This document shows positions 13,679 to 19,817 of a DNA stretch of 19,817 bases, piece after piece. Position 1 is the stretch's first letter. The number at the start of each line of letters is the position of its first letter. Origin of the DNA: UBA1568 sp964488025. GTDB taxonomy: Bacteria; Patescibacteriota; Minisyncoccia; Moranbacterales; UBA1568. A model generated the notes under the pieces. It did not search any database. It saw only the letters and a program-made list of their open reading frames with translations, and was not told the DNA's origin. The position numbers were made by a program, and so were the translations under genes. The stretch lies in assembly GCA_964488025.1 (NCBI GenBank), contig CAZATJ010000013.1:1-19817 (forward strand). The letters run 5' to 3'.

Positions 13679-15838
13679 CTATTTTTTCAGTTTATGTGGG
13701 TTATGGTTTGGACAGGTCTTGTTACTGCAGCGTTCGGGGATTGTTTTCGTGCCTTCCATCATCAGTGACCCACAGAGATCGCAGAGGTTCCCGGTCGGCT
13801 TGGCTTTGATAGCGTTTTTGCATTTGGGATAGTTAGTGCAACTGTAGAAAATTCCGAAGCGCCCTCGCCGTTCGGCCATTTCTCCGTTTTTGCAAAGCGG
13901 ACATTTGACGCCAGTCGTCGGATTGAGTGTCTCATCTCTCTTGATATGTTTGCATTTCGGATAGTTGGAACAGGCGATGAAGCGCCCGAAGCGCCCGTCG
14001 CGCTCGACGAGCTTCCCGTCTTTGCAGTCCGGGCAGGCTTCCCCGGTTTCTTTCGGCCCTTCCAGTTCGACGCCATCAATGGTGCGTGCCCCGGTACATT
14101 CGGGAAACTTGGCACAGGAAAGGAACTTGCCGTTCTTGGCGAGCTTTACGACCATATCGCCACCGCACTTGGGACAGACGGTTCCCTTCGGAGCATCACC
14201 CATGTTGGTGACCTTGTCTATCTTGTCCTTGCTCTTCACTTCTTTGGCAAAAGGCGTATAGAATTCTTTGAGGGTCTTTTCGTATTCACGCGTTCCCTCT
14301 GCTATATCATCGAGTTTGCTCTCCATTTCCGCCGTGAAGACATCAGAGATGATTTTAGCGAAGTGCTCGGCAAGAAAGTCATCGACGACCATGCCGGTGT
14401 CGGTGACAGAAAGCGCCTTGCCTTCCTTCTCGACATAGCCACGGTCTTGGATAGTTTTGATAATCGAGGCATAGGTGCTTGGGCGTCCGATACCGCGCTT
14501 TTCCAGTTCCTTGACGAGTCCGGCTTCCGTGTACCGCCGAGGAGGTTCGGTTTCTTTCTTTTCGGCATCTATCGCTTTCAGGGTAAGTGGATCGCCCGTG
14601 ATGACCCTCGGAACCTCGACGTCATCACCGCGTGCCATGGCGTCACAGGCGAGCCATCCAGGAGAGACCAGGTGTGATCCATTCACTGAAAAATTCGGAA
14701 GGGCTCGATCGGTCGTGTTGGCGATAATTTTGGTACGGAGGATTTCAGCATGAATCATCTGTGAGGCGAGTGTCCGGATACGAATCAGGGCGTAGAGTTT
14801 TTTCTCATCATCGGTCGTACCGGCCGACTTTTTAAAGGGGTCGGTCGGTCGGATAGCTTCATGAGCCTCCTGGGCATTCTTACTTTTGGTTTTGTAGCGT
14901 CTGACCGAGAGGGATTTTTCACCGAATTCTTTCGTGACGGCCGCGATGATTTCTGGGAGAGCGGTCTCGGAGAGTGAGATGCTGTCGGTACGCATGTAGG
15001 TGATAGCTCCCTTCTCATAGAGTTTCTGAGCAGCCCGCATGGTGCGACTGGGAGAAAATCCCAGACGGGAACTGCCGGCCTGCTGGAGGGTCGAAGTGGT
15101 AAATGGCGCATACGGACGACGGAGCGCTTCCGTTTGCGTTACCTCCACGATTTCCCATGATTTTTTTCTTCCGAGCTCCAGAATGGCTTCGGCCTCCTTC
15201 TCTTTTTTCGGCTCTTCTGTACAGGTGAAAACGAGAGGCACTTTTTCCTTGGTGGCGCATTCCGCGGTGATGACGAAATAGGTTTCCGGTATGAAGGCAC
15301 GAATTTCCTTCTCACGTTCGGCCAGGATATGGAGGGCTGGAGATTGGACGCGGCCGGCCGAGAGCCCGTAGCGTACTTTTTTCCAGATGAGTCCGGAGAG
15401 GTCATAACCGACCAGTCGGTCGAGAATGCGTCTCGCCTCCTGTGCTTTGCGCAGATTGGTGTCGAGTTCGCGCGGATGAGCAACGGCTTCTTTGACAGCC
15501 TTCTCGGTAATTTCATAGAAGAGAACGCGCTGTGGCTTTTTCAGACCGCACGTTTCCGCCACATGCCAGGCGATAGCCTCTCCTTCCCGGTCAGGGTCGG
15601 TTGCGAGGAGGATTTCACTTGATTTTTTGGCGAGGGTTTTCAGTTCACTGACAATCTTTTCCTTGCCGGGAGAAATCTCGTAGTGAGGGATGAAACCGCC
15701 AGGAATGTCGATGGCCTGTTTGTTGCTCTTGGGGAGGTCGCGCACATGACCAACGGACGCGACAACCCGGTATTCACCGTTCAGGTATTTTTCGATGGTT
15801 TTGGCCTTCGACGGCGATTCGACGATGAGAAGCTTCAT
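13679..15838 (-). CDS. topA: DNA topoisomerase I (type IA)
   Basis: Relaxes negative supercoils by single-strand passage. The 719-residue protein has the TOPRIM domain (MKLLIVESPSKAKTIEKYL, and DPDREGEA 81-88), the central type IA domains with the active-site tyrosine in ITYMRTDS (Y281), the domain II/III motif GLSAGRVQSPAL (158-169), and four C-terminal zinc ribbons. The first three are CPKC, CPDC and CPLC units, each closed by a CxxxPxC pair, and the last is CDLC with CSNKTC. The ATG at 15838 begins the universal N terminus, with no Shine-Dalgarno site; four degenerate heptamers end two bases before it. It follows dprA in the same direction after 80 bases, so co-transcription is likely. Confidence 0.97.
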   Translation of the reverse strand: MKLLIVESPSKAKTIEKYLNGEYRVVASVGHVRDLPKSNKQAIDIPGGFIPHYEISPGKEKIVSELKTLAKKSSEILLATDPDREGEAIAWHVAETCGLKKPQRVLFYEITEKAVKEAVAHPRELDTNLRKAQEARRILDRLVGYDLSGLIWKKVRYGLSAGRVQSPALHILAEREKEIRAFIPETYFVITAECATKEKVPLVFTCTEEPKKEKEAEAILELGRKKSWEIVEVTQTEALRRPYAPFTTSTLQQAGSSRLGFSPSRTMRAAQKLYEKGAITYMRTDSISLSETALPEIIAAVTKEFGEKSLSVRRYKTKSKNAQEAHEAIRPTDPFKKSAGTTDDEKKLYALIRIRTLASQMIHAEILRTKIIANTTDRALPNFSVNGSHLVSPGWLACDAMARGDDVEVPRVITGDPLTLKAIDAEKKETEPPRRYTEAGLVKELEKRGIGRPSTYASIIKTIQDRGYVEKEGKALSVTDTGMVVDDFLAEHFAKIISDVFTAEMESKLDDIAEGTREYEKTLKEFYTPFAKEVKSKDKIDKVTNMGDAPKGTVCPKCGGDMVVKLAKNGKFLSCAKFPECTGARTIDGVELEGPKETGEACPDCKDGKLVERDGRFGRFIACSNYPKCKHIKRDETLNPTTGVKCPLCKNGEMAERRGRFGIFYSCTNYPKCKNAIKAKPTGNLCDLCGSLMMEGTKTIPERCSNKTCPNHNPHKLKK

Positions 15839-15840
15839 AC

Positions 15841-15868
15841 AACAGTCAACAGTTATCAGTTAACAGTC
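15841..15868. repeat. Four tandem degenerate heptamers before topA
   Basis: Plus-strand units AACAGTC, AACAGTT, ATCAGTT, AACAGTC, end to end. They resemble the short tandemly repeated heptamers known from cyanobacteria and some other bacteria. They lie directly against the topA start codon, in its leader. Confidence 0.7.
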
Positions 15869-15918
15869 AGCATCGAATAACAAACATGCAACTCAGTTAT
15901 TTGTTGATTGCTATTTGT

Positions 15919-17025
15919 TTATTGTACTCTTACATAGTGCATGCCACCGACATTTTTGGCAAGCCCTTTGATCTCGAGGAGTGCCAAAAGAGAACTGACG
16001 GTTGCCGCTCCCAGTTTTGTCGCTTTGATGATTCGGTCGATGTGTATCGGTTCATGAGTGAGTGCGGATAAGATGACTATTTCTTCGGGAGTAAGTCCTG
16101 GAATATCCCGTGGCCCCTTTGTTTGATCGAGGGAGAGTGGCGGTGCTTCCACTCGTATTTCCTCCAGGATATCCTGAACTCCGGTCACTATTTTCGCGCC
16201 CTTTCTGATAAGGGTATTGGTACCGATAGAATACGGGGAAAAAATGGATCCCGGTACGGCGAAAACTTCGCGATTGTATTCGAGGGCGCATTCCGCGGTA
16301 ATGAGGCTACCGCTTCCAGTCGCCGCTTCGATGACAACCGTACCGAGCGTCATGCCGGCGATGATGCGATTGCGAGCCGGAAACGTCCAGGTGTCACCGG
16401 ATCTATCTGGCGGGTACTCGCTTATGACCGCGCCGTGTTTCATAATCTTTTCCGCCAATGGCAGATGGGAGGCCGGAGAGATATTTCCGATGCCGCTTCC
16501 GAGAACAGCGACCGTTTCGCCTCCTGCCCGAAGAGCCGATTCGTGAGAAACGGAATCGATACCGAAAGCGAGACCCGATACGACCAGAATACCAGCGCGC
16601 GTCAGATCTTCGGTGAGCTTGGTGGCAACCTGTTCACCATAGGCGGTGAATTTTCGTGAACCGACGATGGCCACCATCGGAATCGGTTTTGTCCAATCGA
16701 AATTCCCTTTCACGTAGAGCGTGTAGGGCGCGTCGGGAATTTCCCGGAGGAGCACGGGGAATTCCTGGTCATCAAGCGTGAACAGCCGCGTGTCTTGCCC
16801 GAGAAGCTTTCCCCATTCTTTTTCCGGATGAATATTTTTTCTGCCGGCAATAATTCCGTCCTTTTTGGTCTGGCGCATTTTTGGCAGAGCGAGGATTTCT
16901 TCCGGAGAGGCAAGCCAGGCTTTTTCGATGCTGCCGAAGTGAGTAGCCAAAAGTTTCAGCGTTTCACTACCGATATTCGGAATACAGAGGAAAGCGTGAG
17001 TGTATTTATGAGAAGTGTCTGACAT
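15919..17025 (-). CDS. dprA: DNA processing protein DprA (Smf)
   Basis: Binds incoming single-stranded DNA and loads RecA during natural transformation. The 368-residue protein has a short N-terminal helix-hairpin-like segment, the Rossmann-type core with IVGSRKFTAYG (120-130), SGLAFGID (150-157), the basic FPARNRIIAG (215-224) and GSLITAECAL (238-247), then a C-terminal winged-helix domain (about 305-368). That three-part architecture is complete for the family. The ATG at 17025 has no Shine-Dalgarno site. It is the upstream gene of a dprA-topA pair, an order seen in several bacterial lineages. Together with pilB it supports competence in this organism. Confidence 0.95.
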   Translation of the reverse strand: MSDTSHKYTHAFLCIPNIGSETLKLLATHFGSIEKAWLASPEEILALPKMRQTKKDGIIAGRKNIHPEKEWGKLLGQDTRLFTLDDQEFPVLLREIPDAPYTLYVKGNFDWTKPIPMVAIVGSRKFTAYGEQVATKLTEDLTRAGILVVSGLAFGIDSVSHESALRAGGETVAVLGSGIGNISPASHLPLAEKIMKHGAVISEYPPDRSGDTWTFPARNRIIAGMTLGTVVIEAATGSGSLITAECALEYNREVFAVPGSIFSPYSIGTNTLIRKGAKIVTGVQDILEEIRVEAPPLSLDQTKGPRDIPGLTPEEIVILSALTHEPIHIDRIIKATKLGAATVSSLLALLEIKGLAKNVGGMHYVRVQ

Positions 17026-17036
17026 ATCTCATATAG

Positions 17037-17065
17037 TAGACAATATTTTCTTTTTCGGCTACACT
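17037..17065 (+). promoter_or_regulatory. Possible promoter of tRNA-Ala
   Basis: TAGACA (17037-17042), a 17-base spacer and TACACT (17060-17065), about 40 bases ahead of the tRNA. It lies in the 80-base divergent gap shared with dprA. Confidence 0.45.
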
Positions 17066-17105
17066 CACTACTATGTTTTGGTAGTTTCCATCAAAATATA
17101 TCAAT

Positions 17106-17182
17106 GGGCCGTTAGCTCAGTTGGCTAGAGCACCGCATTTGCAATGCGGGGGTCATCGGTTCGAATCCGATACGGTCCACCA
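17106..17182 (+). tRNA. tRNA-Ala (anticodon TGC)
   Basis: Full cloverleaf. Acceptor GGGCCGT (17106-17112) with ACGGTCC (17172-17178, one G-T pair); D-arm GCTCAGTTGGCTAGAGC; anticodon stem CCGCA/TGCGG with loop TTTGCAA and anticodon TGC (17140-17142); T-loop GGTTCGAATCC. Discriminator A, and CCA is encoded. The EamA-type gene begins 14 bases after the CCA. Confidence 0.97.
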
Positions 17183-17196
17183 CCAACCAAAAGACT

Positions 17197-17658
17197 ATGA
17201 CTCCTTGGGTGCTGTATGCATTATTGGCTGCTGCTTCTGCTGCTTTGGTGGGCGTTTTCAGCAAGGTCGGCATTACCGGTATCGATTCGACATTGGCCAC
17301 CTCGCTCCGTGGCCTTATTATTGGACTCTTTATGGGTGGAGCAGCGCTTTTTTTAGGGAAGTGGCAAGCTATTGGTGAAACGACCCCGAAAGCCTTCCTC
17401 TTTATCTTTCTCGCGGCTATTGCTGGTGGGCTCTCATGGTTGTGGGGATTCATGGCACTCAAAGCCGGCGGTGAAGTTTCCGCGGTGAATGCTCTCGATA
17501 AATTGAGCCTGCTCTTGGTGGTAATCTTCGCTATTTTCTTTCTCGGCGAGGAATTCACCTGGACCAAGCTCGGTGGCGCTCTCATGATTGTCTTCGGCAC
17601 GCTGCTCGTGAGTTTCAAGCCCGAACAGCTGAAAAAGCTTTTCACCTGGTTCTGGTAA
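17197..17658 (+). CDS. EamA/DMT-type small membrane transporter (single domain)
   Basis: The 153-residue protein has five predicted membrane helices at about 3-25, 34-54, 66-88, 97-117 and 122-141. It shows the EamA half-unit pattern, with a GxxSWLWGFMALKAGG centre and a final ALMIVFGTLLVSF helix. Most EamA transporters have two such units (ten helices, about 300 residues); single-unit forms would need to dimerise. The substrate cannot be told. The ATG at 17197 has no Shine-Dalgarno site and lies so close to the tRNA-Ala 3' end that a shared transcript, cut by tRNA processing, is likely. No clear terminator is seen before the pyrF promoter. Confidence 0.82.
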   Translation: MTPWVLYALLAAASAALVGVFSKVGITGIDSTLATSLRGLIIGLFMGGAALFLGKWQAIGETTPKAFLFIFLAAIAGGLSWLWGFMALKAGGEVSAVNALDKLSLLLVVIFAIFFLGEEFTWTKLGGALMIVFGTLLVSFKPEQLKKLFTWFW

Positions 17659-17677
17659 TTCGGACTAGTGTCCATTC

Positions 17678-17706
17678 TTGACTTTTCAGTTTTTTTTCGA
17701 TAGGGT
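17678..17706 (+). promoter_or_regulatory. Promoter of pyrF-pyrE
   Basis: TTGACT (17678-17683), a 17-base spacer and a weak TAGGGT (17701-17706). The leader of about 65 bases carries a small hairpin CCGGA-ATCC-TCCGG (17723-17736). Confidence 0.5.
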
Positions 17707-17776
17707 GACAGGGCTTTGGTGACCGGAATCCTCCGGCCATATCAGCACTTTTGCAACGAATCGAAGGAGAACTCCC

Positions 17777-18646
17777 ATGAAACAGCGGAATTTCCGTGAT
17801 TTGCTCGAAGCAGGTTTTGCGCAGAGCAAGATGCTCTGCGTCGGGCTTGACCCAGATGCGAAGAAGATTCCTTCCCATCTGAAGGCGGGGGATACCGATG
17901 ATCTCGGCGCCGCTCTCGTGTTCTGCACGCGCATTGTCGATGCGACCAAGCATCTGGCACTCGCCTACAAACCGAATGCCGCCTTTTTCGTGAGGCCGGG
18001 TTTTGTTGCCGGATCCACGGCGCTCCGTGAGCTCATTCGCCGCATCAATCAGATGGCGCCGGGAGTCCCTGTGATTTTGGACTCCAAGCGCGGCGATATC
18101 GGCAACTCCATGAAGGGCTATGTGGAAGAGGCATTTGATGTTCTCGGTGCCGATGCCATGACGGCTAGCTCCTATCTGGGGCAGGACGCCTGTCAGCCGC
18201 TGCTCGACCGTGCCGACAAGGGTGCTATTTTCCTCTGCAAGACGTCGAACCCCGGCGGTGGTGAATTCCAAGACTTGTTTGTCAAATCAGATTGGACACC
18301 CAGTGGACCGCTGATACCGCTCTATCAGCATGTCGCTCTGCAAGTAGCCGGGCGGTGGAACGCAAATCTCAACTGCGCGCTCGTTGTTGGAGCCACCTAT
18401 CCAGACGAACTTCGGCAAGTGCGCCAGATTGTTGGTGACATGCCCATTCTCGTTCCGGGTATCGGCACGCAGGGTGGTGACGAAGAAGCGACCATCGCAG
18501 CCGGCCGTGACAGTCGCAAGCGCGGCATGATCATCAACGTCGGAAGCGCCATTCTGTACGCCTCATCCGGAGAGGACTTTGCTGAGGCCGCTTTGGCCAA
18601 GGCCGAGTCGTACCACCACCGTTTCCTCAACCTCGCCAACGCCTGA
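17777..18646 (+). CDS. pyrF: Orotidine 5'-phosphate decarboxylase
   Basis: Converts OMP to UMP, the last step of pyrimidine synthesis. The 289-residue protein carries the catalytic residues in GLDPD (D25), YKPN (K65) and DSKRGD (D102, K104, D107), and the late PGIGTQGG phosphate-binding segment. Length and the DSKRGDIGNS form fit the longer group-2 OMP decarboxylases rather than the roughly 235-residue E. coli type. AAGGAG (17764-17769) lies seven bases before the ATG. It is followed after 30 bases by pyrE, with which it forms an operon. Its codons are GC-rich compared with ychF and groEL. Confidence 0.94.
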   Translation: MKQRNFRDLLEAGFAQSKMLCVGLDPDAKKIPSHLKAGDTDDLGAALVFCTRIVDATKHLALAYKPNAAFFVRPGFVAGSTALRELIRRINQMAPGVPVILDSKRGDIGNSMKGYVEEAFDVLGADAMTASSYLGQDACQPLLDRADKGAIFLCKTSNPGGGEFQDLFVKSDWTPSGPLIPLYQHVALQVAGRWNANLNCALVVGATYPDELRQVRQIVGDMPILVPGIGTQGGDEEATIAAGRDSRKRGMIINVGSAILYASSGEDFAEAALAKAESYHHRFLNLANA

Positions 18647-18676
18647 ATCCAGGTATCAACCCAAGGAGAATGTGTC

Positions 18677-19477
18677 ATGACAGATAAGAATGTGCCAGTT
18701 ACGGCTGGCCAGTCTGGATCCGATTCGGAGGTCACGTCGGCGTTCAGGTTGGGCATCGCCGCAAGCGTGGACATCGACGTCGTTCTGGATCGTCATGGGG
18801 CGAAGAATTCGGCTCAGCAGTTTGTCCGCTATGCGCTCTCCATCGGAGCACTCGAACTCGTTCCCGAAGGAAGGCAGCTGAAGAGCGGTCGCATCTCGCC
18901 CTATTTCTTCAACTCCGGACTGTTTTGCACAGCGACCAAGCTTCAGCAGTTGAGCGAAGCGTATGTCGGCGCCATCGACGCGAACCTGAGTGAGGAAGAA
19001 CTGCCGGAGGTTGTCTTCGGCCCGGCCTACAAAGGCGTGCCGCTTGCGGTGGCAGTGGCTGATATGCTCTGCCTGAGCTATGACGGCGACTACGATCCGG
19101 GCTATGCCTTCAATCGCAAGGAAGTCAAGAATCATGGCGAGGGTGGCATCATCGTCGGAAGCCAGCTTGCCGACAAGCGCGTGGTCATCGTCGATGACGT
19201 GATGACGACCGGTGACAGTTCCGGGGAAGCGGTCGAGATCGTTTGTGCAGAGCGCGGCATCCCAATCGCCTGTGTCATCGCCTTCGATCGACAAGAGCGT
19301 GGTAGCGACGAAGACCTGTCGGCTACACAGCTCTTTACCAAGAAATATGGTATTCCGGTATTCGCTGCCGCCACGCTCAGCGACCTCATCATGGTCCTGG
19401 AAGAAGGGCCGGATTTTCCCGGGGCGAGCGCGACGCTCCCCAAGATCCTCGCCTACAAGGACCAGTACGGCGTCTAG
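18677..19477 (+). CDS. pyrE: Orotate phosphoribosyltransferase
   Basis: Joins orotate to PRPP to give OMP, the substrate of the preceding gene's enzyme. In the 266-residue protein I see GRISPYFFNSG (71-81), FGPAYKGVPLA (114-124), the catalytic-loop lysines in FNRKEVKNHGEGG (145-157) and the PRPP motif VIVDDVMTTGDSS (170-182). An N-terminal extension of about 40 residues precedes the region that matches the usual 210-residue enzymes. AAGGAG (18663-18668) sits eight bases before the ATG and supports this long start. No other de novo pyrimidine gene is in the window, so the pair may make UMP from imported orotate or work with pyr genes elsewhere. Confidence 0.95.
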   Translation: MTDKNVPVTAGQSGSDSEVTSAFRLGIAASVDIDVVLDRHGAKNSAQQFVRYALSIGALELVPEGRQLKSGRISPYFFNSGLFCTATKLQQLSEAYVGAIDANLSEEELPEVVFGPAYKGVPLAVAVADMLCLSYDGDYDPGYAFNRKEVKNHGEGGIIVGSQLADKRVVIVDDVMTTGDSSGEAVEIVCAERGIPIACVIAFDRQERGSDEDLSATQLFTKKYGIPVFAAATLSDLIMVLEEGPDFPGASATLPKILAYKDQYGV

Positions 19478-19497
19478 GTGCCGTATCACTGCAGCAC

Positions 19498-19540
19498 AGA
19501 GGGTTTAGCTCGTCAGCGGACGAGCAGCCCTCTTTTTCTT
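19498..19540 (+). terminator. pyrFE intrinsic terminator
   Basis: AGAGGG (19498-19503) with CCCTCT (19528-19533) encloses GCTCGTC (19508-19514) with GACGAGC (19519-19525) and loop AGCG. The tract TTTTTCTTT follows. It begins 20 bases after the pyrE stop. Confidence 0.92.
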
Positions 19541-19547
19541 TCCACCC

Positions 19548-19664
19548 TTGACCCCGCACCTTTTCCAATGACAATTCTAGTCCGTCTTGAGTTAATAGAC
19601 GGAGCCACCTACGGCTCAAGCTGTCCATAACTAACATTTTTTCCAAGAAAAGGTGCGGGGTTGA
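19548..19664. mobile_element. MITE-like element with 14-bp inverted ends and TTGA direct repeats
   Basis: CCCCGCACCTTTTC (19552-19565) and GAAAAGGTGCGGGG (19647-19660) are perfect inverted ends of a 109-base element that contains no gene. TTGA directly flanks both ends (19548-19551 and 19661-19664), as expected of a four-base target duplication. The interior holds nested short stems (TCCGTC with GACGGA, GAGCC with GGCTC). No transposase is encoded here, so it would depend on one elsewhere. Confidence 0.65.
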
Positions 19665-19689
19665 AATTTTTTACACTCTGGGTTATACT
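19661..19689 (+). promoter_or_regulatory. Promoter of tRNA-Ile
   Basis: TTGAAA (19661-19666), a 17-base spacer and TATACT (19684-19689). The -35 hexamer begins with the TTGA that forms the right-hand flank of the MITE-like element. Confidence 0.75.
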
Positions 19690-19735
19690 GCAAAAGTTCT
19701 GTAGAAAAGAGCGGAAAGCCCTTTTTTCACCGTAC

Positions 19736-19809
19736 GGGTGATTAGCTCAGTTGGTTAGAGCGCGACACTGATAATGTCGAGGTCCCAAGTTCGAATCTTG
19801 GATCACCCA
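19736..19809 (+). tRNA. tRNA-Ile (anticodon GAT)
   Basis: Full cloverleaf. Acceptor GGGTGAT (19736-19742) with ATCACCC (19802-19808); D-arm GCTCAGTTGGTTAGAGC; anticodon stem CGACA/TGTCG with loop CTGATAA and anticodon GAT (19770-19772); T-loop AGTTCGAATCT. Discriminator A is followed by CAG, so CCA is not encoded, unlike tRNA-Ala at 17106. Only eight bases remain before the window end. Confidence 0.96.
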
Positions 19810-19817
19810 CAGTTGGA

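Noticed and set aside
19705..19729. Hairpin with T tract in the tRNA-Ile leader as an attenuator
   Set aside because: The AAAAGAGC/GCCCTTTT stem has a central mismatch and a tRNA gene has no obvious reason for attenuation. Possible but not supported.
1..19817. CRISPR array
   Set aside because: The repeats seen are palindromic elements, one heptamer array and single inverted pairs. None has regular spacing with unique spacers, and no cas gene is present.
1..19817. Alternative genetic code with TGA read as an amino acid
   Set aside because: groEL, the fur-like gene, pyrF and the lipoprotein gene all end in TGA at the expected family length, and no conserved core contains an in-frame TGA.

Overview
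The window is a compact, ordinary-code (TGA and TAG used as stops) bacterial chromosome segment. The protein families point to a small-genome lineage, most likely the Candidate Phyla Radiation / Patescibacteria (Parcubacteria-like). Reasons are a Rel (p)ppGpp enzyme that stops after its TGS domain, a topoisomerase I ending in four Cys4 ribbons, a type IV pilus ATPase and DprA in a streamlined gene set, many genes without Shine-Dalgarno sites, and a groEL with no groES beside it. This placement is inference from gene style; no rRNA is present to test it.

Layout. 1-491: no gene, but a large inverted arrangement of structured repeats downstream of a phosphohexomutase gene (492-1826, minus). 1900-3290: a stand-alone, GC-rich lipoprotein gene with its own promoter and terminator. 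3290-3856: a gene-free stretch of hairpins, a half-copied terminator and one copy of the structured repeat. 3857-6798: ychF and groEL, the latter under a CIRCE operator, with another repeat copy between them. 6850-7250: a small unknown gene cassette. 7315-10564: pilB and rel, convergent with a 4-base gap. 10640-12739: an autoregulated-looking Fur-family regulator / zinc-type ABC transporter operon (ATPase and permease, no binding protein). 12779-13473: a second small unknown gene cassette. 13475-17025 (minus): dprA then topA, with a decayed second copy of the topA tail beyond its stop. 17106-17658: tRNA-Ala(TGC) and a five-helix EamA-type protein. 17678-19533: pyrF-pyrE operon with a strong terminator. 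19548-19809: a MITE-like element abutting the promoter of tRNA-Ile(GAT).

The genes cover stress response and folding (groEL, rel), translation-associated ATPase (ychF), DNA topology and uptake (topA, dprA, pilB), metal homeostasis (fur-like, ABC transporter), sugar phosphate interconversion (phosphohexomutase) and the last two steps to UMP (pyrE, pyrF). Two expression styles coexist. One group has a consensus promoter, a good Shine-Dalgarno site and a strong intrinsic terminator (lipoprotein, groEL, both small unknown genes, pyrFE). The other has no Shine-Dalgarno site, is sometimes nearly leaderless, and lacks a clear terminator.

The strongest candidate for something undescribed is a roughly 120-135 base repeat present four times in the first 5.1 kb. 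Its helices are preserved by compensatory base changes between copies, it has a conserved GACC bulge, and two copies sit directly after stop codons in the sense direction.
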